From assembly GCF_009882935.1 (NCBI RefSeq), contig NZ_WTVA01000014.1, forward strand, positions 186,001-250,000: DNA of 64,000 nucleotides. The letters run 5' to 3'. A program made the position numbers and the translations under genes. The notes under the pieces are model-generated. The model made no database searches and had not been told where the DNA came from. It worked only from the letters and a program-made list of their open reading frames with translations. This DNA comes from Sneathiella chungangensis. GTDB lineage: Bacteria > Pseudomonadota > Alphaproteobacteria > Sneathiellales > Sneathiellaceae. Below, piece by piece: positions 1 to 8,710 of the stretch (positions within the stretch are counted from its first letter, which is position 1; each line of letters starts with the position of its first letter).

Positions 1-311
1 TTCATCAACGGCAGCGTTTTGCCCCATTGCGGATTGATTGAAAAAGCGCAATCGATGTCCCCTTTGGCAACAGCGGTTGCATTCTCTTTTGCACCGGTCA
101 GGCTATTGGCGCCAAACACCTGCACGTCGATCTCACCATCCGACAGGGTTTCGATTTCAGCGGCCCAACGATCAATGACTTTTGCAATATGATGGTTTGG
201 CGGAAGCTGGTGGCTGCAGCGCATTGCGGTTGCCGCAGCGGCGTCCCCCACCCAGTTAATCGCCCCAAGCGCCAGTGACAATCCCGCCGCCAAAGTTAAG
301 ATTTTTCTCAT
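1..311 (-). CDS. TRAP transporter substrate-binding protein, DctP family (N-terminal part, cut by window edge)
   Basis: Periplasmic solute-binding subunit of a TRAP transporter. Only the first 103 or so residues are present, reading off the left edge. The N-terminus is a signal peptide: a basic start (MRK), a hydrophobic core and an Ala-rich cleavage region near residue 27. The mature part begins with a CSHQLPPNHH segment and then a helix with WAAEIETLSDGEIDVQVFG, the usual first lobe of DctP proteins. A good Shine-Dalgarno sequence (GGGAGG) precedes the ATG. It lies 80 bp downstream of a CaiB/BaiF CoA-transferase on the same strand, so the solute is probably a carboxylate handled as a CoA ester. 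Membrane subunits are not in the window. Confidence 0.85.
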   Translation of the reverse strand, partial: MRKILTLAAGLSLALGAINWVGDAAAATAMRCSHQLPPNHHIAKVIDRWAAEIETLSDGEIDVQVFGANSLTGAKENATAVAKGDIDCAFSINPQWGKTLPLM

Positions 312-391
312 AATTCCCTCCCACAGGGTTATTGATTTTTTCTCAGGTTCATTACTATTACGCGATAGCGACGCAAAAAGCAGCCCGAATT

Positions 392-1534
392 TCACCCTCC
401 GCTGACGCCAAGTTCTTTTAATATGTCTTCCGTATCTTCACCGAGCGCCGGGACATGCAGCCCCTCCCCGAGGGCGGCCCCGTCAAGCTCTAGTGGCAAT
501 GCCGGCGCGCAATAGGTCTTCCCGTCGCTATCATCAAAATGCACGAGGCCGCCGGGGCGCTGGACATGCGGATCGTTGAACAAGTCTTCGGGAGCATTAA
601 TCGGCGCGAAAGGTATGCTGAGCATTTCCAGCTTATCCGTCAACTCCTTGACAGAGTGGCGCTTCATTTTTTCAGCGACCTGCGGAATTGTCCAGGAGCG
701 CGCCTCAATCCGGTCCGTCGCCGTTTTGAGGCGGTCGTCTGTGAGAAATTCTGCCAGGTCATAGGTTTTGCAAAAGGCCGTCCAATGGCCGTCCGTCACT
801 ACCGCGACGAAGATCCGCTGATGATCACTGGTTTCAAAGACGTCATAAACGGGCCAGGCATGCGTACGTTCCGGCATCGGGGTCGAGGGGATGCCCGTCA
901 TCTCGAACTGAACCATATGCTGGGCAACGGAAAACAGGCTGTTTTCGAATAGCCCGATCCGGATATTCTTTCCACGCGCCGTCTTGTCGCGCTCACGCAG
1001 GGCCGCCAGAATCCCGATAACGCCAAACATGCCGCCCATGATATCGTTCACCGACGATCCAACGCGAAGGGGCCGTTCCCGTGTACCTGTCATCATGGCA
1101 AGCCCAGACATCATCTGCACGACTTCGTCAAGCGCCGGCCGATGCTGATAGGGACCCGAGAGAAAACCTTTATGACCGGCGATAATCAAGGATGGGTATT
1201 TTTTCGCCAGTTCCGCCGCGGCCAATCCCTGCCGGGCAAGCATCCCGTCCTTGAAATTCTCAAGAAAAACATCGGCCGTCGCCAGCAACCGGTGAAGGGT
1301 TTCACGATCACTTTCCAGCGACAAATCCACGACCAGACTGCGCTTTCCCCTATTGAACAGAGGAAAGAAGGCCGTGCCCATACCCTTGAGATCCCGGGTC
1401 TTGTCACCTTTCGGGGGTTCAACCTTGATCACCTCGGCCCCCAGTTGGGCGAGAATAAGCCCGCAAGCCGGTCCCATGACCATATGGCTCATCTCTACCA
1501 CCCGGATACCGTCCAATGGTAAGGCGTCCGTCAT
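392..1534 (-). CDS. CaiB/BaiF family (type III) CoA-transferase
   Basis: Cytoplasmic enzyme that moves CoA between carboxylic acids; exact acids unknown. The sequence has the family opening LDGIRVVEMSHMVMGPACG, then the LAQLGAEVIKVEPPKGD and GKRSLVVDL blocks, and the presumed catalytic Asp near residue 164 in SSVNDIMGGMFG. About 380 aa, normal for the family. The reading frame is open 14 codons further upstream, but the ATG at 1534 is preceded by AGGACGAGAGA and starts MTDALPLDG, so this start was chosen. It is followed by a TRAP binding-protein gene on the same strand, which suggests the imported acid is its substrate. Confidence 0.9.
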   Translation of the reverse strand: MTDALPLDGIRVVEMSHMVMGPACGLILAQLGAEVIKVEPPKGDKTRDLKGMGTAFFPLFNRGKRSLVVDLSLESDRETLHRLLATADVFLENFKDGMLARQGLAAAELAKKYPSLIIAGHKGFLSGPYQHRPALDEVVQMMSGLAMMTGTRERPLRVGSSVNDIMGGMFGVIGILAALRERDKTARGKNIRIGLFENSLFSVAQHMVQFEMTGIPSTPMPERTHAWPVYDVFETSDHQRIFVAVVTDGHWTAFCKTYDLAEFLTDDRLKTATDRIEARSWTIPQVAEKMKRHSVKELTDKLEMLSIPFAPINAPEDLFNDPHVQRPGGLVHFDDSDGKTYCAPALPLELDGAALGEGLHVPALGEDTEDILKELGVSGG

Positions 1535-1817
1535 TTCTCTCGTCCTTATTTTGCTGCCGCGAGGGAATACCCTCAAGTTTCGCCAATCTATGCATGAATG
1601 ACCGGAAAGCTCAACGGGTTTCCCCCACGCTTTTATCCAAATGGTTCCGAGGCCTGCGATATTGGGATTGCCATCGACACCACCGCGCTGAGTCTCGGTG
1701 CAAGAAAACAGGCATATTTGATCCGGCCCTTATTGTCGACCGCGGCATAAAAAAATCTCACCCCGGACGGGTTTTGCGTATAATCGGCCCGCCGCAATGA
1801 CTTATATGAGCGCATTC

Positions 1818-2492
1818 ATGAAAATACTCCTCATCGAAGATGATGTCGAAACAGCCAATTACATCAAAAAGGGGCTGCTGCAGGAGGGGTATACGGTCGA
1901 TTGGGTAGCTGACGGACGCGATGGTGTTGTTCAGGGCGCATCTGAAAACTACAATCTGATAATTACCGACAGGATGCTGCCGGCACTGGACGGGCTTTCA
2001 ATCGTGAAATCCCTGAGAAGCGCCAAAATCGATATCCCGATCCTTATACTGACGGCGGTGGGCGGAATTGATGACCGTGTCCAAGGCCTCGATGCCGGGG
2101 CGGACGACTATCTTGTCAAACCTTTCTCCTTCGCCGAGCTTTCGGCCCGTTGCGCAGCGCTGCTCCGCCGTCCGCCGCTGCAATCGGAAGTCACTCAACT
2201 GGTCGTTCGCGATCTCAGAATGGATCTGATCCGCCGGGTGGTCACGAGGGGCAGCGACGCCATCATCCTGCAACCGCGAGAATTCCAGCTTCTTGAGTAT
2301 CTGATGCGGAACGCCAGTCGCGTCGTGACAAAAACCATGCTGCTGGAATCCGTCTGGGACTTTCATTTTGACCCCAAAACAAATGTGGTGGAAACCCATA
2401 TCAGCCGCCTTCGCAGCAAGATCGATGGTCCGTATGAGACGAAACTTCTCCATACAATCCGCGGAACCGGTTATGTATTGAGCGATGATTAA
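1818..2492 (+). CDS. OmpR/PhoB-family response regulator
   Basis: DNA-binding response regulator of about 224 aa. The receiver domain starts MKILLIEDDVETA and carries the acidic pair, the phospho-acceptor Asp near residue 51 (ITDRMLPALDG) and the conserved Lys in DDYLVKPFS. The second half is a winged-helix output domain ending in VVETHISRLRSKI...IRGTGYVL, typical of the OmpR class. The frame is open seven codons upstream (ATG at 1797), but family alignment favours the ATG at 1818; neither start has a strong ribosome-binding site. It overlaps the next gene by 8 bp, so it is translationally coupled to its kinase. Candidate regulator of the envelope-lipid genes that follow. Confidence 0.92.
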   Translation: MKILLIEDDVETANYIKKGLLQEGYTVDWVADGRDGVVQGASENYNLIITDRMLPALDGLSIVKSLRSAKIDIPILILTAVGGIDDRVQGLDAGADDYLVKPFSFAELSARCAALLRRPPLQSEVTQLVVRDLRMDLIRRVVTRGSDAIILQPREFQLLEYLMRNASRVVTKTMLLESVWDFHFDPKTNVVETHISRLRSKIDGPYETKLLHTIRGTGYVLSDD

Positions 2493-3855
2493 ATCCAGTC
2501 TCCTCAATTCATCTGCAATCCGGTTGACGCTGAGTCTTTGCGGCGTCTTCTTTCTGTCCGTAATTCTCATGTTCGGTATCGCCCTTTACGAAACGGAGGA
2601 AGATCTCGGCAAAGGGCTTCGGGGCAGCGTCCTCGAAATGCAAGCGACCCTGGTGGATGTTTACCGGCGCCAGGGATTTGCGGGTCTAAAAGAGCAGGTA
2701 AACATTTTGTCTGTCGGCGCAAAGGGAGGCAGAACCCTTCTATATCTGACGGATTCCACAAAAAATCCCGTCGCGGGAAATGTCTCCCGGATGGAAACTT
2801 TCGTTGGATGGCGTGATGTTGCCGCGCCAGATATAATGCTGATTGATCCTCCCCGGCATCCGCCGGACGCTTTTGTGTCTTATGGCACTGAATTCAGCGA
2901 AGGCGATTTGATAATCGGACGAAGCAAATCCGAAATCAAGGAGATGAGGTTTGGTATACTGGAATCACTCTTGGGCGGATTTGTCGTATCCCTGGCCCTG
3001 ACCTTCGCCACAGCAATCGTACTTGCCCGCAAAAATAACCGGCGTCTTTTCTTGATTGAAAAAACCCTTGCCCGGACGGCGGCTGGCAACTTTTCGGACA
3101 GGATCGCAAGTGCGCCGGGAAGACATGACGATCTCGCCCGGGTCGCGGCAAGTATCAACGCGATGCTCGACCGTCTCGAGACAACTGTCGAGAGCCTTCG
3201 TCAGGTTTCCGTTGATATTGCTCACGAGCTAAAGACCCCGGTTCAACGGCTTCGCCAGAAACTCGAAATCCTCTCTCAGAACAAGTCTTTGGACGGCAGC
3301 GCACAAGATTCCGTCGATCTGATTATCGATGAAACGAATGGCATCATCGACATTTTTCAGGCAATGCTCCGGATCAGCCAGATAGAGGGTGGCGGCCGGA
3401 AAAGCCAGTTCAAAAAAGTTGATTTATTGCTGATTTGCCAAAAGATCGTCGACATTTTTATGCCGGTGGCCGAAGACAAAAACCAGCGCCTTGAGCTACA
3501 ATTTGATAAAGACTGCGATTTCTCGCTCGTGGGTGATGCGGATCTGCTGACGCAGATGATCACCAATCTGGTTGAGAACGCGATCCACCATTGCGACGAG
3601 GGAATTGTCATCAACATCACTCTTTCCGGGCGCGATGACCACCGGGCGCTCGAAATATCGGATAACGGACCCGGTATCCCGGCGAACGAGCGTCCCCGTG
3701 TCATGGAGCGGCTCTATCGCCTTGAAAAAAGCCGGACGACCCCTGGCAGCGGTCTTGGCCTCAGTCTCGTCAAGGCGATTGCAGATCTGCATGAATTCAA
3801 GATTTCCCTTGAAAGCAATGAACCTGGGCTTCGCGTAATCGTGCAAATTCCCTGA
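2485..3855 (+). CDS. Sensor histidine kinase, HAMP/HisKA/HATPase type
   Basis: Inner-membrane partner of the preceding response regulator, 456 aa. One membrane helix lies near residues 12-32. A periplasmic sensor stretch follows, then a second helix near 155-180 (LLGGFVVSLALTFATAIVLA) and a HAMP linker. The H-box holds the phosphorylated His near residue 247 (VDIAHELKTPVQRL). The ATP-binding domain shows the N-box (NLVENAIHH) and glycine boxes (ISDNGPGIP, GSGLGLSLVKAI). It is a QseC/PmrB-like architecture. The stimulus cannot be read from the sequence; the location upstream of lipid-modifying genes suggests envelope stress or cationic peptides (inference). Confidence 0.92.
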   Translation: MIKSSLLNSSAIRLTLSLCGVFFLSVILMFGIALYETEEDLGKGLRGSVLEMQATLVDVYRRQGFAGLKEQVNILSVGAKGGRTLLYLTDSTKNPVAGNVSRMETFVGWRDVAAPDIMLIDPPRHPPDAFVSYGTEFSEGDLIIGRSKSEIKEMRFGILESLLGGFVVSLALTFATAIVLARKNNRRLFLIEKTLARTAAGNFSDRIASAPGRHDDLARVAASINAMLDRLETTVESLRQVSVDIAHELKTPVQRLRQKLEILSQNKSLDGSAQDSVDLIIDETNGIIDIFQAMLRISQIEGGGRKSQFKKVDLLLICQKIVDIFMPVAEDKNQRLELQFDKDCDFSLVGDADLLTQMITNLVENAIHHCDEGIVINITLSGRDDHRALEISDNGPGIPANERPRVMERLYRLEKSRTTPGSGLGLSLVKAIADLHEFKISLESNEPGLRVIVQIP

Positions 3856-3867
3856 ATAAAGACGAGA

Positions 3868-3883
3868 TATACGAAACCGTATA
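3868..3883. promoter_or_regulatory. Perfect inverted repeat upstream of the LtaS-like gene
   Basis: TATACG-AAAC-CGTATA, 6-bp arms around a 4-bp loop, in the 84-bp gap between the histidine kinase stop and the next gene. It could be a protein-binding site for a local promoter. OmpR-class regulators more often bind direct repeats, so assignment to the local regulator is weak. Confidence 0.3.
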
Positions 3884-3939
3884 AATCCGGAATGGCGGAG
3901 GAAAGGAGAGCGTCGCTATTTTCTGACTTTTCCTAGTCT

Positions 3940-5838
3940 ATGTCAGAGATTGAAATGGCTTTGCAGTATTTTGCGAGACGGCTCGCACCGAGTTTTGTCG
4001 TCTTCATCCTCGTTCAGTTTGTCATCAGGTTGATATTCACGGTCTGGACCTTCCAAAACCTCGGTTTTGCAAATATCGTCAAATCATATGCGACCGGCAT
4101 CGTTTTCGATCTTGCGACCTATTCGCTCTTCATCTTGCCCTATATTGCCTATCTGCTCGTGCTTCCGACACGGTGGCTCAACACGCGTTTAGACCGGATC
4201 GCGACGCATATCTGTTTTGTTATCTTCGCCGGCATGGTTATTTTTGACATCGCGTCGGAATATGCCTTCTGGCAGGAATTTGCCGTCCGCTTCAATTTTA
4301 TCGCAGTCGATTATCTCGTCTACGCGCGAGAGGTCCTTGGGAACATCTGGGAATCCTACCCTATCGTTCCTCTGACCCTCGGCATCCTGACCCTGGTTGG
4401 TATTGCATATTATTTCTTTAAGGACACATTACTGCCGACGCAGGTTCCGAACATAACGTTACAGTCCAAGGCGTCGGTGTTGGTCGGGTTTCTCTGTCTG
4501 GCTTTCGGCGGCTTCTATGCCGTCTCTCTCGATTTCAAAAATGTAACCGATAACAACTATGCCAATGAAATTGCCGCGAATGGCATTTACAGTCTTTTCT
4601 CCGCTTTTCGAAATAACGAACTCGCCTACAAGAAATTTTATATCACCTATGAGGACATAACCCATTCCGACCTTCCTGCTACCCCTCCGCGGCTGGTCAG
4701 GGCGGCGCGCCCCGAAATGCGGAAAAATGTGATTTTCATCGTCATGGAATCGATGAGCGCGGCATATATGAACCGGTATAGATCGAATGCGGATTTTACG
4801 CCCAATCTCGACGCACTCGCCGTGCAGTCCCTGAATTTCAGCAACATGTATGCGACCGGCACCCGCACCGTCCGCGGCCTCGAAGCCCTGACGCTTTCCA
4901 TTCCCTCCTCTCCGGGCCGGTCGATCGTCAAGCGTCCGGGGAATGAAAACCTGTTCTCTTTGGGAGAGGTTTTTCACGACCGCAATTACCACAACAAGTT
5001 CATTTATGGCGGCTACGGCTATTTCGACAACATGAACTATTTCTTCGAGAATAACGGCTTTGACGTGGTCGACCGGGTCGATATGTCAGATGACGAAATC
5101 ACCTTCTCCAACGTCTGGGGTGTCGCTGATGAGAATCTGTTTGCCAAAGTAATCACGGAAGCGAGAGCCGACAGTCAAACGGGTAATCCCTTTATGTATA
5201 TGGTCATGACGACGTCCAATCACCGCCCCTATACATTCCCTGAAAATAATGCCGGTATTCCGACGGAAGGCGGCGGCCGTATCGCGGGGGTGCGATACGC
5301 GGATTACGCCATCGGAAAGTTCTTCGAATCTGCGAAGAGGGAGCCGTGGTTCGAGAACACGGTTTTTGTCATCGTCGCCGATCACACCGCAGGGGCGGCG
5401 GGCAAAAGCTCGCTGCCTCCCGGACGCTATCATATCCCGGCGATGATCTATGCCCCCGGCATGATCGCCCCGCGAGAGGTCGAGAAAGTCGCCAGTCAGA
5501 TCGATCTGCCGGTAACCCTTCTCTCGCTGCTCGGTTTTTCCTACAAGAGTGAATTCTATGGTCAGGACATTCTGGACGAAGCCTTCGCTGAGCGGGCCTT
5601 TATCGCGACCCATCAGAAACTCGGTATCCTTGCCGACGATAAGGTTACTTTCGTCGAGCCGGTCAAGAAATACGGGATCGAGACGGCGAGCGGGGACGTT
5701 ATGGCCGCCTCCGAGGTCGAACCGAAGTCATTGACCGACGTTGTTTTAAGTTATGAAAGCGCCTCGCAATGGAAACGCAATCACAAGAAACTCGCGACGA
5801 CCTTGATTGGGGCCGTCACCTCGTCGTTACAACAATAG
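3940..5838 (+). CDS. LtaS/MdoB-family sulfatase-fold membrane transferase
   Basis: Inner-membrane protein of 632 aa with about five N-terminal membrane helices (residues 1-200) and a periplasmic alkaline-phosphatase/sulfatase-fold domain. Visible active-site elements: the metal-binding Glu in NVIFIVMESMS (near 269), the candidate nucleophile Thr in ATGTRTVRGLEALT (near 308), NHRPYTFP (near 427) and the Asp-His pair in VADHTAG (near 480). Relatives take phosphoglycerol or phosphoethanolamine head groups from phospholipids and pass them to glycans or lipids, leaving diacylglycerol. The downstream PAP2 and DgkA genes fit that by-product. A Gram-negative LtaS-like enzyme is the best call; EptA-type activity cannot be excluded. 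Alternative start at 3955. Confidence 0.85.
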   Translation: MSEIEMALQYFARRLAPSFVVFILVQFVIRLIFTVWTFQNLGFANIVKSYATGIVFDLATYSLFILPYIAYLLVLPTRWLNTRLDRIATHICFVIFAGMVIFDIASEYAFWQEFAVRFNFIAVDYLVYAREVLGNIWESYPIVPLTLGILTLVGIAYYFFKDTLLPTQVPNITLQSKASVLVGFLCLAFGGFYAVSLDFKNVTDNNYANEIAANGIYSLFSAFRNNELAYKKFYITYEDITHSDLPATPPRLVRAARPEMRKNVIFIVMESMSAAYMNRYRSNADFTPNLDALAVQSLNFSNMYATGTRTVRGLEALTLSIPSSPGRSIVKRPGNENLFSLGEVFHDRNYHNKFIYGGYGYFDNMNYFFENNGFDVVDRVDMSDDEITFSNVWGVADENLFAKVITEARADSQTGNPFMYMVMTTSNHRPYTFPENNAGIPTEGGGRIAGVRYADYAIGKFFESAKREPWFENTVFVIVADHTAGAAGKSSLPPGRYHIPAMIYAPGMIAPREVEKVASQIDLPVTLLSLLGFSYKSEFYGQDILDEAFAERAFIATHQKLGILADDKVTFVEPVKKYGIETASGDVMAASEVEPKSLTDVVLSYESASQWKRNHKKLATTLIGAVTSSLQQ

Positions 5839-6491
5839 CGATCCTCGTAATCCCTTACCTCGTCCGGGTGAGCGGGCTTGATTATTATCTTGCCCATTCC
5901 TTTTATGACGGAAACGGTTGGCTAGTGGATGCGCGGGAGCCTGCCCTTCGGTTCATATTCTACATTCTGCCGAAATGGCTGCTGGCCGGCTTTGCGGGAA
6001 GTATGGTCATGCTTTTCGCACTGTCATTTTTCATGAAAAGCCTGCGGCAATTCCGCTCGCGCCGACAGTTCTTTGTAATCCTTTGCGCAGCCTTCGTTCC
6101 GTTGATCGTCGGCGTGGGAAAGAAGCTCACCAATATCCACTGCCCCTATCAGCTTGCGGAATTTGGCGGATTTTTCACGGACGGTCCGATTTTCGACTTC
6201 AGCGGCGCGAAAAGCGGCGCCTGTTTTCCCGCGGGCCATGCCTCGGGCGGCTTTGCGCTCTTGTTGCTTGTCCCTCTCGCCGCGCCAGGAAAACAACGTG
6301 TCGCTGCCCTTATATTTGCACTCGCAACCAGCTGGATCATGGGCGGCTTCCAGATGTTGAACGGGCGGCATTTCCTCTCCCACACAATCGTCACCATGCT
6401 CCTTGCCTGGATCATCGTCGTGATCGCCCACTATCTCACAATCGGACAAACGAGCGAAAATTCATGGTTCCCGCAAGCAAAAAAGGTTTAG
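5769..6491 (+). CDS. PAP2-family membrane phosphatase
   Basis: Polytopic inner-membrane protein of 240 aa related to lipid phosphatases and LpxE/LpxT-type enzymes. The three PAP2 motifs are visible: KKLTNIHCPY (first part), FPAGHASGGFAL (SGH-like, with GHAS) and GRHFLSHTIVTML. Five to six hydrophobic segments. It overlaps the end of the LtaS-like gene by 70 bp in another frame, and its own end overlaps the start of dgkA, so the three are one transcription unit. Likely removes or exchanges phosphate on an undecaprenyl or lipid substrate; which one cannot be told from sequence. Confidence 0.87.
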   Translation: METQSQETRDDLDWGRHLVVTTIAILVIPYLVRVSGLDYYLAHSFYDGNGWLVDAREPALRFIFYILPKWLLAGFAGSMVMLFALSFFMKSLRQFRSRRQFFVILCAAFVPLIVGVGKKLTNIHCPYQLAEFGGFFTDGPIFDFSGAKSGACFPAGHASGGFALLLLVPLAAPGKQRVAALIFALATSWIMGGFQMLNGRHFLSHTIVTMLLAWIIVVIAHYLTIGQTSENSWFPQAKKV

Positions 6492-6826
6492 CGCGACTGA
6501 TTGCTGCCTTCGAAAATTCGATTTCGGGTTTTCGCACGGCTTTTAGAAGTGAAGAAGCCATCCGGCAGGAGGTGTTCGGTATTTTGATCTTGGTACCGCT
6601 CGCCATATTCTCAGGTAAATCCGCGGTGGAACTTGCCCTCCTCCTTTCTGGCTTGTTCGCCGTCTTGATAACCGAATTGCTCAACACTGCGATTGAATGC
6701 GCCATTGACCGGATTTCGGCGGATTATCACGATCTCTCCAAGGCCAGCAAAGACGTCGCCAGCGCCGCCGTTCTGCTCTCCCTTGTTTATTGCCTGACTG
6801 TCTGGGCGCTTATTTTCTTATTGTGA
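6464..6826 (+). CDS. dgkA: Diacylglycerol kinase (DgkA)
   Basis: Small trimeric inner-membrane kinase of 120 aa that phosphorylates diacylglycerol to phosphatidic acid for reuse. The diagnostic DgkA stretch ELLNTAIECAIDRIS followed by DLSKASKDVASAAVLL is intact, including the Glu and Asn of the active site and the KD pair; three membrane helices are seen. The ATG at 6464 lies inside the last codons of the PAP2 gene; the frame is open far upstream but that part is out-of-frame read-through of PAP2. Its position after an LtaS-like transferase fits recycling of the diacylglycerol that such transferases release. Confidence 0.93.
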   Translation: MVPASKKGLARLIAAFENSISGFRTAFRSEEAIRQEVFGILILVPLAIFSGKSAVELALLLSGLFAVLITELLNTAIECAIDRISADYHDLSKASKDVASAAVLLSLVYCLTVWALIFLL

Positions 6827-6929
6827 GTTCCTGCTGCTAAATCGGAAAATGTATGGGGCCATCCCGAACCGTGATCCATTGCGGATCTGTGAATTCCGTA
6901 AGCGGTCCGTCCTTTGCGAAATGGGCATC

Positions 6930-7394
6930 TTAGACAAGGGGAACCGTCAGGCCGACCTTGGTGCGGTTCATAACGACCGAAGTGCGGAAACGCTTCACAT
7001 TGGCGTCCGCAAAGAACAATCGGCGAGTGAGATTTTCGAAGTCCTGGATATCTTTGGCAAGGGCAATCAGAGCGAAGTCCGCCTCCCCCGTGATATAGTA
7101 GCACTGCTGGATATAGGGTTCCGCTTTGACTTTCCGCCTGAAGGCGTCAACCTGATCAATGCGCTCCCGTTCTAATTCAACAAGAATCAGGAAGGTCATC
7201 AAATAACCGACAGAGTCTGGTGAGATAAGAGCGGTCTCTTTCGTAATAACTCCGGTTTTTTTTAAATATTTAATGCGACGTTGTATGGTAGCAACTGAAA
7301 TGCCAGTTTCAAAAGCCATGGTTTCAAGTTTTTCTCTGGCATTTTCCTGCAATAACCGCAATATCGTTAAATCATTTGGCGTTAATTCAGTCAT
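6930..7394 (-). CDS. Lrp/AsnC-family transcriptional regulator
   Basis: DNA-binding regulator of 154 aa: an N-terminal helix-turn-helix (TPNDLTILRLLQENARE ... ISVATIQRRIKYLKKTGVI) and a C-terminal RAM/ligand domain (YYITGEADFALIALAKD). The frame is open 25 codons further upstream, but the ATG at 7394 follows GGAAAG and matches the usual family start. It is divergent from the ABC-transporter operon beginning at 7855. AsnC-type regulators are known partners of ectoine-use genes; here it most likely responds to an amino-acid-like ligand of the neighbouring pathway. Confidence 0.9.
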   Translation of the reverse strand: MTELTPNDLTILRLLQENAREKLETMAFETGISVATIQRRIKYLKKTGVITKETALISPDSVGYLMTFLILVELERERIDQVDAFRRKVKAEPYIQQCYYITGEADFALIALAKDIQDFENLTRRLFFADANVKRFRTSVVMNRTKVGLTVPLV

Positions 7395-7854
7395 TTTTCT
7401 TTCCACAATCGAAAAATATTGCTCGCGGCCCCGCTCAATCCGGGTGTTTATCGAGGAGCTTGAGCTCATTTCCTAGGAATTTGCGTCAACAATACACGTT
7501 ACGCACGAGAAAAGCATCTCTAAAATTCCAATTTTTCACCAATCATATGTTAAATCCCATGTAAAAATGATAAAATCACGTCAACTATGAATGAAATTTG
7601 ATAAATTATATCAATTTTCGGTCGTTTTTGATCGAACTATTAAATTCCAGCATATAAGCTATTGTAATTGGAGATATTATTCTCTGATTTTTACGGTGTG
7701 ACACTATGAAAACTTTTCAAAACCGAATTTCTTCTCGATTATCTATATTTCTACTTTCTAAAATTTGTTTTTAGATTTCTGTTCAACGAATATCAGAGAA
7801 TTAGAAAGTTTTTCAACGGGATGGAGCAATGCAGGCTAGTCGAGACATGAAGAA
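7395..7854. other. AT-rich divergent promoter region between the Lrp-type gene and the ABC operon
   Basis: About 460 bp with no supportable gene. It is visibly richer in A and T than the flanking genes, as expected for a region with Lrp-type DNA binding and two outward promoters. It includes the inverted repeat listed separately at 7598-7614. Confidence 0.6.
7598..7614. promoter_or_regulatory. Candidate Lrp-type operator
   Basis: TTGATA-AATTA-TATCAA, an exact inverted repeat with 6-bp arms and a 5-bp spacer, in the shared upstream region of the Lrp-type regulator and the ABC operon. Length and AT-rich centre fit Lrp/AsnC sites. No binding data; a chance repeat in AT-rich DNA is possible. Confidence 0.4.
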
Positions 7855-8631
7855 ATGAACCCGATCATTGAATTTAAAAATGTATCGAAATCATATGGAG
7901 AACTGCAGGTTCTCAGAAATCTCGACATGCATGTCGAGGCGGGCGAAAAGCTGGCCCTGATTGGTCCGAGCGGGTCGGGTAAAACGACCATCTTGCGGAT
8001 ATTGATGACCTTGGAAACGATCAACAGCGGCCATGTCATGGTTGAGGGGGACTACCTCTGGCATCAGAAGGTCAATAGTGAACTCGTCCCGGCGAGCGAG
8101 AAGCATCTTCGCAAGATGCGGGAAAATGTCGGAATGGTCTTCCAGCAATTCAATCTCTTTCCCCACCTCACTGCTATCGCCAATATCGAGCAACCGCAGA
8201 TACTGGTGAAGGGCGTCGACAAATCGGACGCCACCAACAAAGCCCAGGAACTTCTCAAGCTTGTCGGGCTGGAAGAAAAACAAAACCATTATCCGCACCA
8301 GCTTTCCGGCGGGCAGCAGCAACGGGTCGCGATTGCCCGTGCGCTCGCCATGGATCCCAAAATCATGCTGTTTGATGAGGTTACCTCTGCGCTCGATCCG
8401 GAATTGGTCGAGGAGGTTCTCAATGTCTTGAGAGTGCTCGCCGAAACCTCTGACACCACCATGCTGACGGTCACTCACGAGATGAATTTTGCCCGGGATT
8501 TTGCCGATCGGGTCTTGTTCTTTGAGAAAGGACAGATTGTGGAGTCTGGCCCGCCAGAAGAAATCTTTCGGAATCCGAAAGAGGAGCGTACCCGTAACTT
8601 CCTGAAGCAGATTATCGGAGAGATTTCCTGA
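7855..8631 (+). CDS. Polar amino acid/ectoine-type ABC transporter, ATP-binding subunit
   Basis: Cytoplasmic ATPase of 258 aa from the GlnQ/EhuA class. Walker A is GPSGSGKT (near residue 41), the signature is [15 protein letters not shown], Walker B is [14 protein letters not shown] and the switch His is in VTHEMNFA. It starts the operon: the binding protein and two permeases follow in the same direction. The class imports polar amino acids, compatible solutes and related small zwitterions; the gene order with downstream EutA-like and M24 enzymes points to an ectoine-like solute (inference). Confidence 0.92.
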   Translation: MNPIIEFKNVSKSYGELQVLRNLDMHVEAGEKLALIGPSGSGKTTILRILMTLETINSGHVMVEGDYLWHQKVNSELVPASEKHLRKMRENVGMVFQQFNLFPHLTAIANIEQPQILVKGVDKSDATNKAQELLKLVGLEEKQNHYPHQLSGGQQQRVAIARALAMDPKIMLFDEVTSALDPELVEEVLNVLRVLAETSDTTMLTVTHEMNFARDFADRVLFFEKGQIVESGPPEEIFRNPKEERTRNFLKQIIGEIS

Positions 8632-8710
8632 ACAGGAGTGAAATCCCCAAAAAGAAACGGAAAATCAAATTTCACAGAGACTTTAGTCAAGAGAGAAAGG
8701 GATGTGTGTC

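Noticed and set aside
5918-6463. Upstream part of the 302-codon frame that ends in DgkA
   Set aside because: Out-of-frame reading of the PAP2 gene; only the part from ATG 6464 is DgkA.
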